36,812 bases of DNA, taken from assembly GCA_016938235.1 (NCBI GenBank), contig JAFGVA010000210.1, positions 1-36,812 on the forward strand, read 5' to 3'. Numbering within the stretch: the stretch's first letter is position 1; each line of letters starts with the position of its first letter. Shown in pieces: positions 7,727 through 16,025 of this stretch. The translations under genes and the position numbers were made by a program. The DNA comes from Bacteroidales bacterium (lineage in GTDB: Bacteria > Bacteroidota > Bacteroidia > Bacteroidales > UBA10428). Below the pieces are notes generated by a model. The model was not told the origin of the DNA. It made no database searches and was given only the letters and a program-made list of their open reading frames with translations.

Positions 7727-9967
7727 ATGGAAGTATCTCAGGAAATAGGGGAAGCGCAAATCAACCAGCAATTTGAAGAAATGTTGTCGGGTTGTGCCAG
7801 GTGTACCGATGAAGGCAAGGTGATGATCAGAAAAGCCTTTAAAGTGGCTTATGATGCCCATAAAGGTATGTTGCGGAAATCCGGAGAGCCATACATTATT
7901 CACCCCTTAAGTGTTGCCAAAATTGTCAGTCACGATCTAGGTCTGGGTGCGAAATCCATTACTTGTTCGCTCTTACACGATGTTGTTGAAGACACAGATT
8001 ATACCCTTGAAGATATTGAAAGGCTTTTTGGCGAAAAAATAGCCTCAATCATTGACGGCTTAACCAAAATATCGGGTGCTTTTGATAATAAAAGCAGTCT
8101 GCAGGCAGAGAATTTCCGAAAGATGCTTCTGACACTATCCGACGATGTAAGGGTTATATTAATAAAAATAGCCGACCGGTTGCACAACATGCGGACATTA
8201 CATAGCATGCCTCCGCATAAACAAATGAAAATCTCCAGCGAAACCATTTACTTGTATGCCCCACTCGCACATCGTTTGGGATTGTATAGTATAAAAACCG
8301 AACTGGAAGATTTAAGCTTAAAATACCGATACCCGAAAATATACGAAGAATTGTCGCAAAAGCTTAAACAAAACGAACATGAACGTCAGGCTTTTATGGA
8401 GGAGTTTAAGCGTCCTATCGAAGAACGTTTAAAATCGTACGGTCTAAAATATGAGATTGAAGGGCGACATAAGTCTATCTATTCCATCTGGCAGAAAATG
8501 CAAAACAAGAATGTTCCCTTCGAGGAGGTTTTTGATTTGCTTGCGATAAGAATTGTTTTTGACCCTGATGACAGGTTGCCGGAGAAAACACAGTGCTGGA
8601 ATATCTATTCATTGATAACCGATATTTACATGCCAAAACCTGAGCGTATCAGGGATTGGGTCAGCACTCCAAAGGCAAATGGTTATGAGGCTTTACATGC
8701 CACAGTAATGGGGCCGAAAGGTACCTGGGTTGAGGTTCAGATACGTTCGAGACGCATGGACGAAATAGCTGAAAGAGGCTTTGCAGCACACTGGAAATAC
8801 AAACAAACTACCGATCAGGAATCTGAACTTGATAAGTGGCTTAAGCAAATTCGGGAATTGCTTGAAGATCCGAATTCCGATGCCCTTGAATTTCTCGACG
8901 ATTTCAAACTAAATCTCTTTGCATCGGAAATAATGATATTTACCCCCAAGGGTGAAATAAAAACCCTTCCGGCAAATGCAAATGCACTTGATTTTGCCTA
9001 CCATATTCATAGCGAAATTGGCCATAAGGCAATTGGCGCCAAAATAAATCACAAATTGGTATCCTTGCATCACCTGCTAAAAAGCGGCGACCAGGTTGAG
9101 ATTATCAGTTCCGATAAAGCGCAGTCGAGGATTGAGTGGATGAATAAAGTTAATACAGCAAAAGCAAAATCAGCTATCAAAGCCTATTTGAAAGGCGAAA
9201 CAAAGAACCGTATTGAGAAAGGGAAACAAATACTTGATCAGAAGCTTGAAGCTATAAAACTAAAACCAAGCAACAGGATATTCAGAAAACTACTTCCAAA
9301 CTACGAGGTAGCCTCGAAAGATGAACTCTATAGCAAGATAGCAATTGGCATTATTTCCCTTGACGATCTGAAAAAAGTTCTGAAAAAGAATACAAAAAAC
9401 AAGTGGATACGCTATTGGAGTCTCCAATTTAAAGCTGACAAAGATTCACAACAGGAACTAGATGAATTGGATGAACAGGAATCCACTCCAAAGAAAAAAA
9501 AGGAACCTGTGTACTTAAGGGAGTCAACGGAATCCAATGAGCTAAACTACACTATAGCTAGTTGCTGTCATCCTATTCCGGGTGATGAAGTTATTGGATT
9601 TAAAGACGATTATAACCAGATAATAATTCATAAAAACAAATGTAACGAAGCCGTAAAACTTTCTTCAAGCTATGGCGACAGAATTGTGGATGTGCTCTGG
9701 ACTACACATAAAATTTATTCTTTCCTTATTAAAATATCTTTATCAGGCTCCGACAGGTTTGGTATGTATAACGATATTACAACAGTTATTACTAAACAGC
9801 TTAACGTGAATATGCGCAATATCAATTTAGAAAGTCACGATGGCATTTGGGAAGGAACCATTGAACTTTATGTTCATAATACAAAAGACTTGAATAACCT
9901 GATAATGAACCTTGGAAAAGTAAAAGGCGTTAATTCTGTTAAACGCGTTGAAAAGATTAAAACATAG
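7727..9967 (+). CDS. Bifunctional (p)ppGpp synthetase/hydrolase (Rel/SpoT)
   Basis: The 746-residue cytoplasmic stringent-response enzyme has the full long-RSH layout. The HD hydrolase domain (about 40-190) shows His59, LLHDVVEDT (83-90) and IADRLHNMRTL (148-158), so the Mn-dependent hydrolase site is intact. The synthetase domain (about 230-360) shows GRHKSIYSIWQKM, RIRDWVSTPKANGYEALH (307-324) and WVEVQIRSRRMDEIAERG. Basic RIRD in place of the acidic EXDD of monofunctional RelA supports bifunctionality. A TGS domain follows (about 410-470) and an ACT domain ends the protein (about 665-746). It heads the rel/spoT - fur - purA group; with only one RSH visible it is probably the main alarmone enzyme, though the rest of the genome is unseen. 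The start is supported by the promoter box just before it. Confidence 0.96.
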   Translation: MEVSQEIGEAQINQQFEEMLSGCARCTDEGKVMIRKAFKVAYDAHKGMLRKSGEPYIIHPLSVAKIVSHDLGLGAKSITCSLLHDVVEDTDYTLEDIERLFGEKIASIIDGLTKISGAFDNKSSLQAENFRKMLLTLSDDVRVILIKIADRLHNMRTLHSMPPHKQMKISSETIYLYAPLAHRLGLYSIKTELEDLSLKYRYPKIYEELSQKLKQNEHERQAFMEEFKRPIEERLKSYGLKYEIEGRHKSIYSIWQKMQNKNVPFEEVFDLLAIRIVFDPDDRLPEKTQCWNIYSLITDIYMPKPERIRDWVSTPKANGYEALHATVMGPKGTWVEVQIRSRRMDEIAERGFAAHWKYKQTTDQESELDKWLKQIRELLEDPNSDALEFLDDFKLNLFASEIMIFTPKGEIKTLPANANALDFAYHIHSEIGHKAIGAKINHKLVSLHHLLKSGDQVEIISSDKAQSRIEWMNKVNTAKAKSAIKAYLKGETKNRIEKGKQILDQKLEAIKLKPSNRIFRKLLPNYEVASKDELYSKIAIGIISLDDLKKVLKKNTKNKWIRYWSLQFKADKDSQQELDELDEQESTPKKKKEPVYLRESTESNELNYTIASCCHPIPGDEVIGFKDDYNQIIIHKNKCNEAVKLSSSYGDRIVDVLWTTHKIYSFLIKISLSGSDRFGMYNDITTVITKQLNVNMRNINLESHDGIWEGTIELYVHNTKDLNNLIMNLGKVKGVNSVKRVEKIKT

Positions 9968-10060
9968 GTTCGTCAAAATTATTTGTGGCTTGTTTATACA
10001 GCACTTAAACTTTTCGAAAAATATATTATATTAGCACCTTATTTTTAATTAGTCTAAGTT

Positions 10061-10501
10061 ATGATCTCTTCTGAGACCAAAGAAACAGTGAAAAAAATTT
10101 TTACTGACTATTTAGAAAAGAAAGGGCATAGAAAGACACCTGAACGTTATGCCATTCTGGATGAGATATATTCTCGTGATGGTCATTTTGATATTGAGAC
10201 GCTGTACATTTACATGAAAAATAAAAATTACAGGGTTAGCAGGGCTACACTTTATAATACAATTGAATTATTACTCGATTGTAATCTTGTTGTAAAACAT
10301 CAGTTTGGAAAAAATATTGCCCAGTTTGAGAAAGCTTACCAATGCTTACAGCACGATCATCTGATCGATATAGACAATGGTGAAGTTATTGAATTTTGTG
10401 ACCCCCGTATGCAGGAAATAATAAGAACGGCTTGTGAGTTAAATGGCTTTGATGTTTCACACCATTCGTTATATATCTACGGTAAAAAGAAAATTAAATA
10501 A
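10061..10501 (+). CDS. Fur-family transcriptional regulator
   Basis: A 146-residue Fur-superfamily repressor: an N-terminal winged helix (about residues 15-80; [13 protein letters not shown] and the recognition region [16 protein letters not shown]) and a C-terminal metal-binding dimerisation domain beginning at [10 protein letters not shown] (His98, His100). The usual CxxC structural zinc site after this motif is replaced by [12 protein letters not shown], and the protein ends YIYGKKKIK without a second CxxC, so a Zn(Cys)4 site is absent. Family members include iron (Fur), zinc (Zur) and peroxide (PerR) sensors, and the sequence does not decide which. It lies 93 bases after the Rel/SpoT gene and 193 bases before purA, an order I recall as common in this phylum. 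The AT-rich 93-base gap suggests it can have its own promoter. Confidence 0.9.
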   Translation: MISSETKETVKKIFTDYLEKKGHRKTPERYAILDEIYSRDGHFDIETLYIYMKNKNYRVSRATLYNTIELLLDCNLVVKHQFGKNIAQFEKAYQCLQHDHLIDIDNGEVIEFCDPRMQEIIRTACELNGFDVSHHSLYIYGKKKIK

Positions 10502-10549
10502 ATCTGTTTTTTCCTTAGCTGTTTTCTTCTTTTCGAATACTTATCATCA

Positions 10550-10592
10550 TTTTTTGCCAGTTATCAACATTAGAATATTTGATGGCAAAAAA
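10550..10592. promoter_or_regulatory. Bulged 14-bp inverted repeat upstream of purA
   Basis: TTTTTTGCC, a four-base bulge and ATCAA (10550-10567) pair with TTGAT and GGCAAAAAA (10579-10592) around an 11-base loop. The T/A-flanked GC core makes it a terminator for fur in principle, but no T-run follows on the plus strand. It lies about 100 bases before the purA start and may be an operator or leader structure. Confidence 0.45.
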
Positions 10593-10694
10593 ATTAGTAC
10601 CTTGCCTTGGTTTTAATTTTTGAATATCATTTTGAGATAGAAAAGTCAATGATATAATCTATGTTAAAAAAAATCCTATTAATAAGATTTATTT

Positions 10695-11966
10695 ATGAAA
10701 GTTGATGTAATTCTTGGACTTCAGTGGGGAGATGAGGGAAAAGGTAAGATTGTGGATGTATTAACTCCGAAATATGATGTGATCGCCCGTTTTCAGGGTG
10801 GCCCGAATGCAGGCCATACCTTAGAGTTTAATAATATTAAGCATGTTTTGCATACCATTCCATCAGGTATCTTTCGTGAAAACCAGGTTAATATTATAGG
10901 TAATGGGGTTGTAATAGACCCGATAATTTTCAAGAAAGAAATTGATGCGCTTAAGAAGATAAATGTAGATATTTCAACACAACTTTTTATTTCTAAAAAA
11001 GCACATCTTATTATGCCGTCTCACCGTATTCTGGATGCTGCTTCTGAAGCTTCGAAAGGCAAAACAAAAATTGGTTCTACACTTAAAGGTATAGGTCCTG
11101 CTTATATGGATAAAACAGGGCGTAACGGGCTACGCGTTGGCGATGCAGTAAATGAAGGTTTTAAGGAAAAATACGATGCATTACTTCAGAAACATGTAAC
11201 TATACTTGAACAGTACGATTTTGAATACAACCTGGCAGAATTTGAAAAAGGATGGCTTGAAGGTATCGAAGTTTTAAAAAGCTTTGAAATAGTAGATAGT
11301 GAGCATTTTATAAATAAGCTTTTAAAAGAAGGAAAAACTGTTCTGGCTGAAGGTGCACAGGGTACCTTGCTCGATATCGATTTTGGCTCCTATCCCTATG
11401 TAACATCTTCAAACACTATTTGTGCCGGAGCCTGCACCGGACTTGGGGTTTCACCCAACAGAATCGGTGAAGTATTTGGTATTTTTAAAGCTTATTGTAC
11501 CCGTGTAGGTAGTGGTCCTTTTCCAACAGAACTGCATTGTACAACGGGTGAGGAGTTAAGAGCAAAAGGAAATGAGTTTGGAGCAACAACAGGTCGTCCA
11601 AGGCGTTGTGGCTGGCTTGATTTACCTGCACTAAACTATTCTATAATGCTAAATGGCGTAACGCAGTTAATAATGATGAAAGCCGATGTGCTTTCCGGCT
11701 TTGAAAAAATAAAAGTTGCAACAGCTTATAAATTAAATACAGGAGAAGTTATTTCCGATTTTCCTTACGACATAGAGTTGGTTACCGATGTTGTTTATGA
11801 CGAGCTGCCGGGTTGGACCGAAGAGGAACTCAAGGGAGTAGATTCAAAAGAAAAAATGCCTAAGAACCTGAAAGACTATATTCGTTACATCGAAGAAAAA
11901 ACCGGTGTTTCAATTACCTATCTTTCATTAGGACCCAATAGAGATCAAACCGTAATATTGAAGTAA
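10695..11966 (+). CDS. purA: Adenylosuccinate synthetase
   Basis: A 423-residue PurA, which joins IMP and aspartate using GTP to form adenylosuccinate in the cytoplasm, the first committed step to AMP. The N-terminal QWGDEGKGKIVD loop (residues 10-21) carries the catalytic Asp and P-loop, followed by GGPNAGHTLEF, the IMP-binding GSTLKGIGPAY, EGAQGTLLDIDFGSYPYVTSSNT, and the GTP-site region near the end (YLSLGPNRDQTV). Length is normal for bacteria. It follows rel/spoT and fur on the same strand. PurA is a known target of ppGpp inhibition in other bacteria, so the linkage makes functional sense, though co-regulation here is inference. A strong terminator follows 25 bases after the stop. Confidence 0.98.
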   Translation: MKVDVILGLQWGDEGKGKIVDVLTPKYDVIARFQGGPNAGHTLEFNNIKHVLHTIPSGIFRENQVNIIGNGVVIDPIIFKKEIDALKKINVDISTQLFISKKAHLIMPSHRILDAASEASKGKTKIGSTLKGIGPAYMDKTGRNGLRVGDAVNEGFKEKYDALLQKHVTILEQYDFEYNLAEFEKGWLEGIEVLKSFEIVDSEHFINKLLKEGKTVLAEGAQGTLLDIDFGSYPYVTSSNTICAGACTGLGVSPNRIGEVFGIFKAYCTRVGSGPFPTELHCTTGEELRAKGNEFGATTGRPRRCGWLDLPALNYSIMLNGVTQLIMMKADVLSGFEKIKVATAYKLNTGEVISDFPYDIELVTDVVYDELPGWTEEELKGVDSKEKMPKNLKDYIRYIEEKTGVSITYLSLGPNRDQTVILK

Positions 11967-11990
11967 TAAATTTGTTTTTATTATATATGA

Positions 11991-12016
11991 AAGCCGGTTA
12001 AGATCCGGCTTTTTTT
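11991..12016 (+). terminator. Rho-independent terminator after purA
   Basis: The stem AAGCCGG / CCGGCTT with loop TTAAGAT is followed by a run of Ts (to 12016). It closes the rel/spoT - fur - purA group. Confidence 0.85.
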
Positions 12017-12033
12017 GTTTAATTGTGGTGCCT

Positions 12034-12056
12034 GATTCAAGTTTAAAACTTGAATC
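12034..12056. repeat. Perfect 23-base palindrome (GATTCAAGTTT, one-base centre)
   Basis: Eleven bases GATTCAAGTTT and their exact complement flank a single A. It has no T-run on either side and lies between convergent genes. A related stem, CAAGTT...AACTTG, occurs at 12218-12240. Confidence 0.6.
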
Positions 12057-12117
12057 TGTGTTAAGGGACTTTATGTTCCTCGTTTTTTCTTTCACTATTC
12101 GTTGTGAGATTTTGAGC

Positions 12118-12192
12118 TTCTCTGTGTCTCTCTGTGAAATAAATATATTTTCCACAGAGGAACTCAAAGGCATCACAGAGTTGCACAGAGAA
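12118..12192. repeat. Dispersed CTCTGTG repeat, copy 3 (imperfect palindrome)
   Basis: The left arm TTCTCTGTG-TCT-CTCTGTG (12118-12136) pairs with CACAGAG-TTG-CACAGAGAA (12174-12192); only the three central bases of each arm differ. A further CCACAGAGG unit lies between. It shares the CTCTGTG unit with the copies near 2536 and 3252 and, like copy 2, sits between convergent genes. Confidence 0.7.
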
Positions 12193-12217
12193 TATTTCCC
12201 TTGATGCTTCCATAACT

Positions 12218-12240
12218 GCTTCAAGTTTGCAACTTGGAGC
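12218..12240. repeat. Hairpin GCTTCAAGTT-TGC-AACTTGGAGC
   Basis: A ten-pair stem with one T-G pair and a TGC loop, 32 bases beyond the 3' end of the Nudix gene. No T-run follows on the minus strand, so it looks like a REP-type element or weak terminator. Confidence 0.5.
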
Positions 12241-12271
12241 GGATATTTTCTGATAAGATATATTTAGGATA

Positions 12272-12778
12272 TTAAAAGTTTTTCCTGAATGCCTCAATTC
12301 CTGCTCTCATAGATTTAAATGCAAAAAGGTCGGGGTTAAGCTCGTTTTTATCAAGAAAAACTACTTCTGCTATTTCAGATTTTTCCAGTTCAAAATTGTC
12401 GTTATCAATTTCTGCAGTAAAAAAGCTGTCGCAGGTAGAATAGGTAATTCCCTTGTATTTATAAGTGTTCGGGGATGAGCACAGATAAGTAATATTATTT
12501 ATCTCAGCCCTAAGTTCCTCATTAATTTCCCTATATAGTGCTTGTTCTAAAGACTCATTCGGATCGACAAATCCTCCCGGGAAATCCAGAAGACCTTTAC
12601 CGGGATCACGATTTCTTCTTACAGCAAGCACTTTATCCTGAAAAGTAATGATACCGGCAACTGCAGCAGCAGTATTTTGAAAAAAAGTCCAGTCGCAATT
12701 TTCGCAACTGTATTTTTTTATCCCGTCGAATGTTATTCTTTCTTCGCCACATTTTGGGCAACTCTTAAACAGAACCAT
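12272..12778 (-). CDS. Nudix hydrolase with N-terminal zinc ribbon
   Basis: A 168-residue cytoplasmic protein. Residues 7-28 form a zinc ribbon (CPKC at 7-10, CENC at 25-28). The Nudix fold follows, with the complete Nudix box at 69-91: G, F, V, D, P, N, Glu75, then Arg83-Glu84 and Glu87-Glu88 (REINEEL), the Mg-binding site that cleaves nucleoside diphosphate linkages. Zinc ribbon plus Nudix resembles NADH pyrophosphatase (NudC-like) proteins, but the diagnostic SQPWPFPxS motif is absent and the protein is shorter, so the substrate is unknown. The ATG lies two bases after the stop of the MFS gene, so the two are co-transcribed. Confidence 0.9.
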   Translation of the reverse strand: MVLFKSCPKCGEERITFDGIKKYSCENCDWTFFQNTAAAVAGIITFQDKVLAVRRNRDPGKGLLDFPGGFVDPNESLEQALYREINEELRAEINNITYLCSSPNTYKYKGITYSTCDSFFTAEIDNDNFELEKSEIAEVVFLDKNELNPDLFAFKSMRAGIEAFRKNF

Positions 12779-12780
12779 AT

Positions 12781-14052
12781 CTATTTAATTTGACTTGATG
12801 GTTTCTCCAGTCCGTGAGCATGAGGCCCGGTTTCCTGTTTTCTTAACAAATAACTAAAAACTAAACCAATAATGCCCAGTATACTTAAAGCCCACATTCC
12901 GTTATTATAACCGGTAGGATTATCAACAGATGCTCCTGAAATATCATTTAGTTTACCTAGTAGGTAAGCAAAGAAAGCTACACCGATTTGTTGTATCAAT
13001 GTCATCAGAGCATAGGCTTTTCCGAGCTTTTTTTCCTCAACAATATAAGCAACAGATGGCCACATTACAGCAGGTATTAATGAAAAAGCAATTCCCATCA
13101 TGGTTACCGGAATAAAAAGATTCAAATTTCCGTAAGCTAATAACAAATAAACCGGAAGGATAATTATTGAGCCTATAAACATCATTAAGGCTCGTTTACC
13201 TATTTTGTCAATAAGCAAACCAATAAACGGAGTTGCAAACATGGATGCCACAATTACCATACTGTTTAATTGTCCGGCTAGTTGATGGGATACTCCATGT
13301 GCTTCAACAAAAAAAGTGGGAGCAAAGCCCCGGAATGGAAAAATTGCTGAATAAAATGTAACACATAAAATTACTACATACCAAAAAGATGGAGAAAAAT
13401 TAAAGAGTGTTTTTAATTCCAGCTTATCAGTTTCGCCACCTTCACCCAGGATAAATTTTTTCTGAGTATATTTTTCAATTAAATAATAAATTATACCACC
13501 AATAGCACAAAGTGCACCTATAATTGATGCCATATAAAGTGCGGGTTGCCAACCCATTTCGTATATTGTCTTACCCCATGTTGGTGACCAGTCGGCAGCA
13601 TACGAACCAGCTCTGGCTATAAAAAGGTTGACTCCAAGTGCAAACCCAAGTTCCTTGCCTTTAAACCATTTCGCTAATGCTACTGTTATAGCAACAATAA
13701 GAGGTTCTGCACCAAGGCCAAGAAGAAATCTTCCGGCTAATATTACAATAAAATTACCAGAAAGTGCAGTAACTAATCCTGCAGCTGATGCTATTAACCC
13801 GAAAAGCAGGATAGATATTTTAGTTCCATATTTATCAATAAAAATTCCACTGAAAAATAATACGATAACAGCTGCTATACTATAACTTGTGTAAAGCCAT
13901 CCGATGTGTGTTTGAGAGAAGCCTAATACATCAATGAAATCTTTTGCAACATATGCTACGCTATCATACAAATAGTAATTGCCAAACATGGCCAAACTTG
14001 CAACCAAAAGAGCTATCCACCTTAACCAACCAGGAATTTTTATAGTATCCAT
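12781..14052 (-). CDS. MFS transporter
   Basis: A 423-residue inner-membrane major facilitator with about twelve hydrophobic helices and a central cytoplasmic loop near residues 195-215. The loop 2-3 signature is visible as GIFIDKYGTKISILLFG (about 69-85), and its second-half counterpart as GLLIDKIGKRALMM. The sequence recalls the MFSD1-like/oxalate-formate branch (GRFLLGLGAEPLIVAITVALAKWF), whose known members carry dipeptides or organic anions, but I cannot name the substrate. The start is preceded by a TATATTTG box 25 bases upstream. A Nudix gene follows after two bases. The gene is divergent from the PPi-phosphofructokinase gene at 14256, with a 203-base shared control region. Confidence 0.9.
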   Translation of the reverse strand: MDTIKIPGWLRWIALLVASLAMFGNYYLYDSVAYVAKDFIDVLGFSQTHIGWLYTSYSIAAVIVLFFSGIFIDKYGTKISILLFGLIASAAGLVTALSGNFIVILAGRFLLGLGAEPLIVAITVALAKWFKGKELGFALGVNLFIARAGSYAADWSPTWGKTIYEMGWQPALYMASIIGALCAIGGIIYYLIEKYTQKKFILGEGGETDKLELKTLFNFSPSFWYVVILCVTFYSAIFPFRGFAPTFFVEAHGVSHQLAGQLNSMVIVASMFATPFIGLLIDKIGKRALMMFIGSIIILPVYLLLAYGNLNLFIPVTMMGIAFSLIPAVMWPSVAYIVEEKKLGKAYALMTLIQQIGVAFFAYLLGKLNDISGASVDNPTGYNNGMWALSILGIIGLVFSYLLRKQETGPHAHGLEKPSSQIK

Positions 14053-14077
14053 TAAATTTTCATTGTTTTGATCTGGC

Positions 14078-14085
14078 CAAATATA
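14078..14085 (-). promoter_or_regulatory. -7 promoter box for MFS-Nudix operon
   Basis: TATATTTG on the minus strand, an exact TAnnTTTG match, ends 25 bases before the MFS start codon. No good -33 TTTG is seen at the usual spacing. Confidence 0.45.
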
Positions 14086-14144
14086 GAGGCTTTTATTTTT
14101 ATTCTACATGACATAACTTAGAAAATCCTGTATAATCCGGAATT

Positions 14145-14218
14145 ATTGTTAATTGAATAACAATTAAGCTAAAATACTTCCTTTTTTAAAAATATATCAC
14201 CAATTTTGCACGCGCAAA
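14145..14218. promoter_or_regulatory. Two short inverted repeats in the MFS/pfp divergent control region
   Basis: ATTGTTA-ATTGAA-TAACAAT (14145-14164) and TTTGC-ACGC-GCAAA (14205-14218) both lie between divergent start codons, the second 38 bases before pfp. They are candidate operators; no regulator is known from the sequence. Confidence 0.3.
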
Positions 14219-14255
14219 TCTTGATAAAAGTCATAATTAATAAAAAAAATAAGAT

Positions 14256-15902
14256 ATGATTAAAAGTCCGTTACAGATAGCGAGGGAAGCTTATAAACCA
14301 AAACTTCCCGGATCTTTAAAAGGTACTGTTAAAATTGTTGAAGGCGAAAAGACAAAATCGGTTGCTGATCAGGCTGAGATTGAGAAAATGTTTCCAAATA
14401 CCTACGGAATGCCAATACTTACCTTTGAAGCAGGTAAAGCCGAGGAGGTTCCTACTGTGAATGTAGGCGTAATTCTTTCTGGTGGACAAGCTCCCGGTGG
14501 ACATAATGTTATTGCCGGTTTATTTGACGGTATTAAAGCCCTGAATTCAAACAGCAAATTATATGGATTTCTGGGTGGCCCATCGGGTTTAACCGACAAC
14601 AAATACGTTGAACTAACTTCTGATATTATTGATCATTACCGCAATACCGGCGGATTTGATATTATTGGTTCGGGAAGAACAAAGCTTGAGAAAACAGAAC
14701 AATTCGACAAAGGTCTTGTAAACTGTAAAGCATTAGGAATAAACGCACTGGTTGTTATTGGTGGCGATGACTCAAACACAAATGCCTGTGTTTTAGCCGA
14801 ATATTATAAAGCTAAAGATTCTGGTGTTCAGGTTATTGGTTGTCCGAAAACTATCGATGGTGACCTTAAAAACGAGATGATTGAAACCTCATTTGGTTTT
14901 GATACAGCTTGTAAGGTATACTCTGAACTTATCGGTAACATTCAGCGCGATGCCAATTCAGCAAAAAAATACTGGCACTTCATTAAATTAATGGGCCGCT
15001 CAGCATCGCATATTGCATTGGAATGTGCATTGCAAACCCAGCCAAACATTACAATTGTTTCTGAAGAAGTTGAAGCAAAAAAGCAAACGCTTGATGATAT
15101 TGTGAAATACATTGCCGAAGTAATTGCAAAACGGGCTGCCAATGGTGATAATTTTGGAACTGTTTTAATTCCTGAGGGATTAATCGAATTTGTTCCTGAA
15201 ATGAAGGTGCTGATTTCTGAACTGAATGATTTAATGGCAAAGAAAGAAGCTGAACTTAGCTGCATAGAATCGAGTCAGGAAAAAAGAGAATTTATTTCCG
15301 AATCTTTATCATCCGAATCTTCCAACGTGTATTCAAGTCTCCCAAATGATATAGCCGATCAGCTTATTATGGATCGCGATCCTCATGGAAATGTTCAGGT
15401 ATCGAGAATTGAGACTGAAAAACTGCTTATCCAGATGGTAGCTGCCAGGTTAAAGAAAATGCGTACAAAAGATAAATACCACGGTCAGTTTGGTTCTCAG
15501 AATCACTTCTTTGGATATGAAGGCCGTTGTGCTGCTCCATCGAATTTCGATGCTGATTACTGTTATTCTTTAGGTTATACAGCTTCAGTACTTATTGGTT
15601 CCGGTAAAACAGGTTATATGTCGTCTGTAAGAAATACAACAGCACCGGCTGACCAATGGATTGCTGGTGGCGTACCAATCACAATGATGATGAATATGGA
15701 ACGCAGACATGGCGAAATGAAACCTGTAATCCAAAAAGCTCTTGTAGAGTTAGATGGTGCTCCGTTTAAGAAATTTATTGAAAACAGAGAAGATTGGGCA
15801 GTTAATACAAAATATATTTACCCTGGTCCAATTCAATATTTCGGACCAACAGAAGTTTGTGATTTACCAACAAAAACGCTGACTTTAGAACAAAGCAAAT
15901 AA
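14256..15902 (+). CDS. pfp: Diphosphate--fructose-6-phosphate 1-phosphotransferase (long type)
   Basis: A 548-residue cytoplasmic PPi-dependent phosphofructokinase of the long (plant-beta-like) class, catalysing reversible fructose-6-phosphate phosphorylation with pyrophosphate. Key sites: [14 protein letters not shown] (71-84), GGDDS at 169-173, where ATP enzymes have GGDGS, and PKTIDGD at 197-203, whose Lys replaces the Gly of ATP-type enzymes. Asp plus Lys at these places is the accepted mark of PPi use. Later motifs include [19 protein letters not shown] (about 246-264) and FGYEGRC. The class has a helical insert, here at about 300-360. A terminator follows, then a second, shorter PFK gene on the same strand. 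The ATG at 14256 follows an A-rich leader. Confidence 0.95.
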   Translation: MIKSPLQIAREAYKPKLPGSLKGTVKIVEGEKTKSVADQAEIEKMFPNTYGMPILTFEAGKAEEVPTVNVGVILSGGQAPGGHNVIAGLFDGIKALNSNSKLYGFLGGPSGLTDNKYVELTSDIIDHYRNTGGFDIIGSGRTKLEKTEQFDKGLVNCKALGINALVVIGGDDSNTNACVLAEYYKAKDSGVQVIGCPKTIDGDLKNEMIETSFGFDTACKVYSELIGNIQRDANSAKKYWHFIKLMGRSASHIALECALQTQPNITIVSEEVEAKKQTLDDIVKYIAEVIAKRAANGDNFGTVLIPEGLIEFVPEMKVLISELNDLMAKKEAELSCIESSQEKREFISESLSSESSNVYSSLPNDIADQLIMDRDPHGNVQVSRIETEKLLIQMVAARLKKMRTKDKYHGQFGSQNHFFGYEGRCAAPSNFDADYCYSLGYTASVLIGSGKTGYMSSVRNTTAPADQWIAGGVPITMMMNMERRHGEMKPVIQKALVELDGAPFKKFIENREDWAVNTKYIYPGPIQYFGPTEVCDLPTKTLTLEQSK

Positions 15903-15925
15903 TAAAAATTGCTTATTTTTATACT

Positions 15926-15952
15926 AAACAGGACCCCTGGTCCTGTTTTTTT
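15926..15952 (+). terminator. Rho-independent terminator between the two PFK genes
   Basis: The stem AAACAGGACC / GGTCCTGTTT with a CCT loop is followed by a T-run to 15952. It separates the pfp transcript from the next gene, which therefore probably has its own promoter between 15953 and 16025. Confidence 0.88.
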
Positions 15953-16025
15953 ATTTTTAGAGGTTTGCAGGGGAATAAAACTTTTCTTAATTTAATCGGG
16001 CAAGCAATATATAAAAACAAATCCT

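Noticed and set aside
13628-13885. Plus-strand frame of 85 codons inside the MFS gene
   Set aside because: It is antisense to transmembrane helices; its Pro/Asn/Ser-rich product is typical of such shadows.
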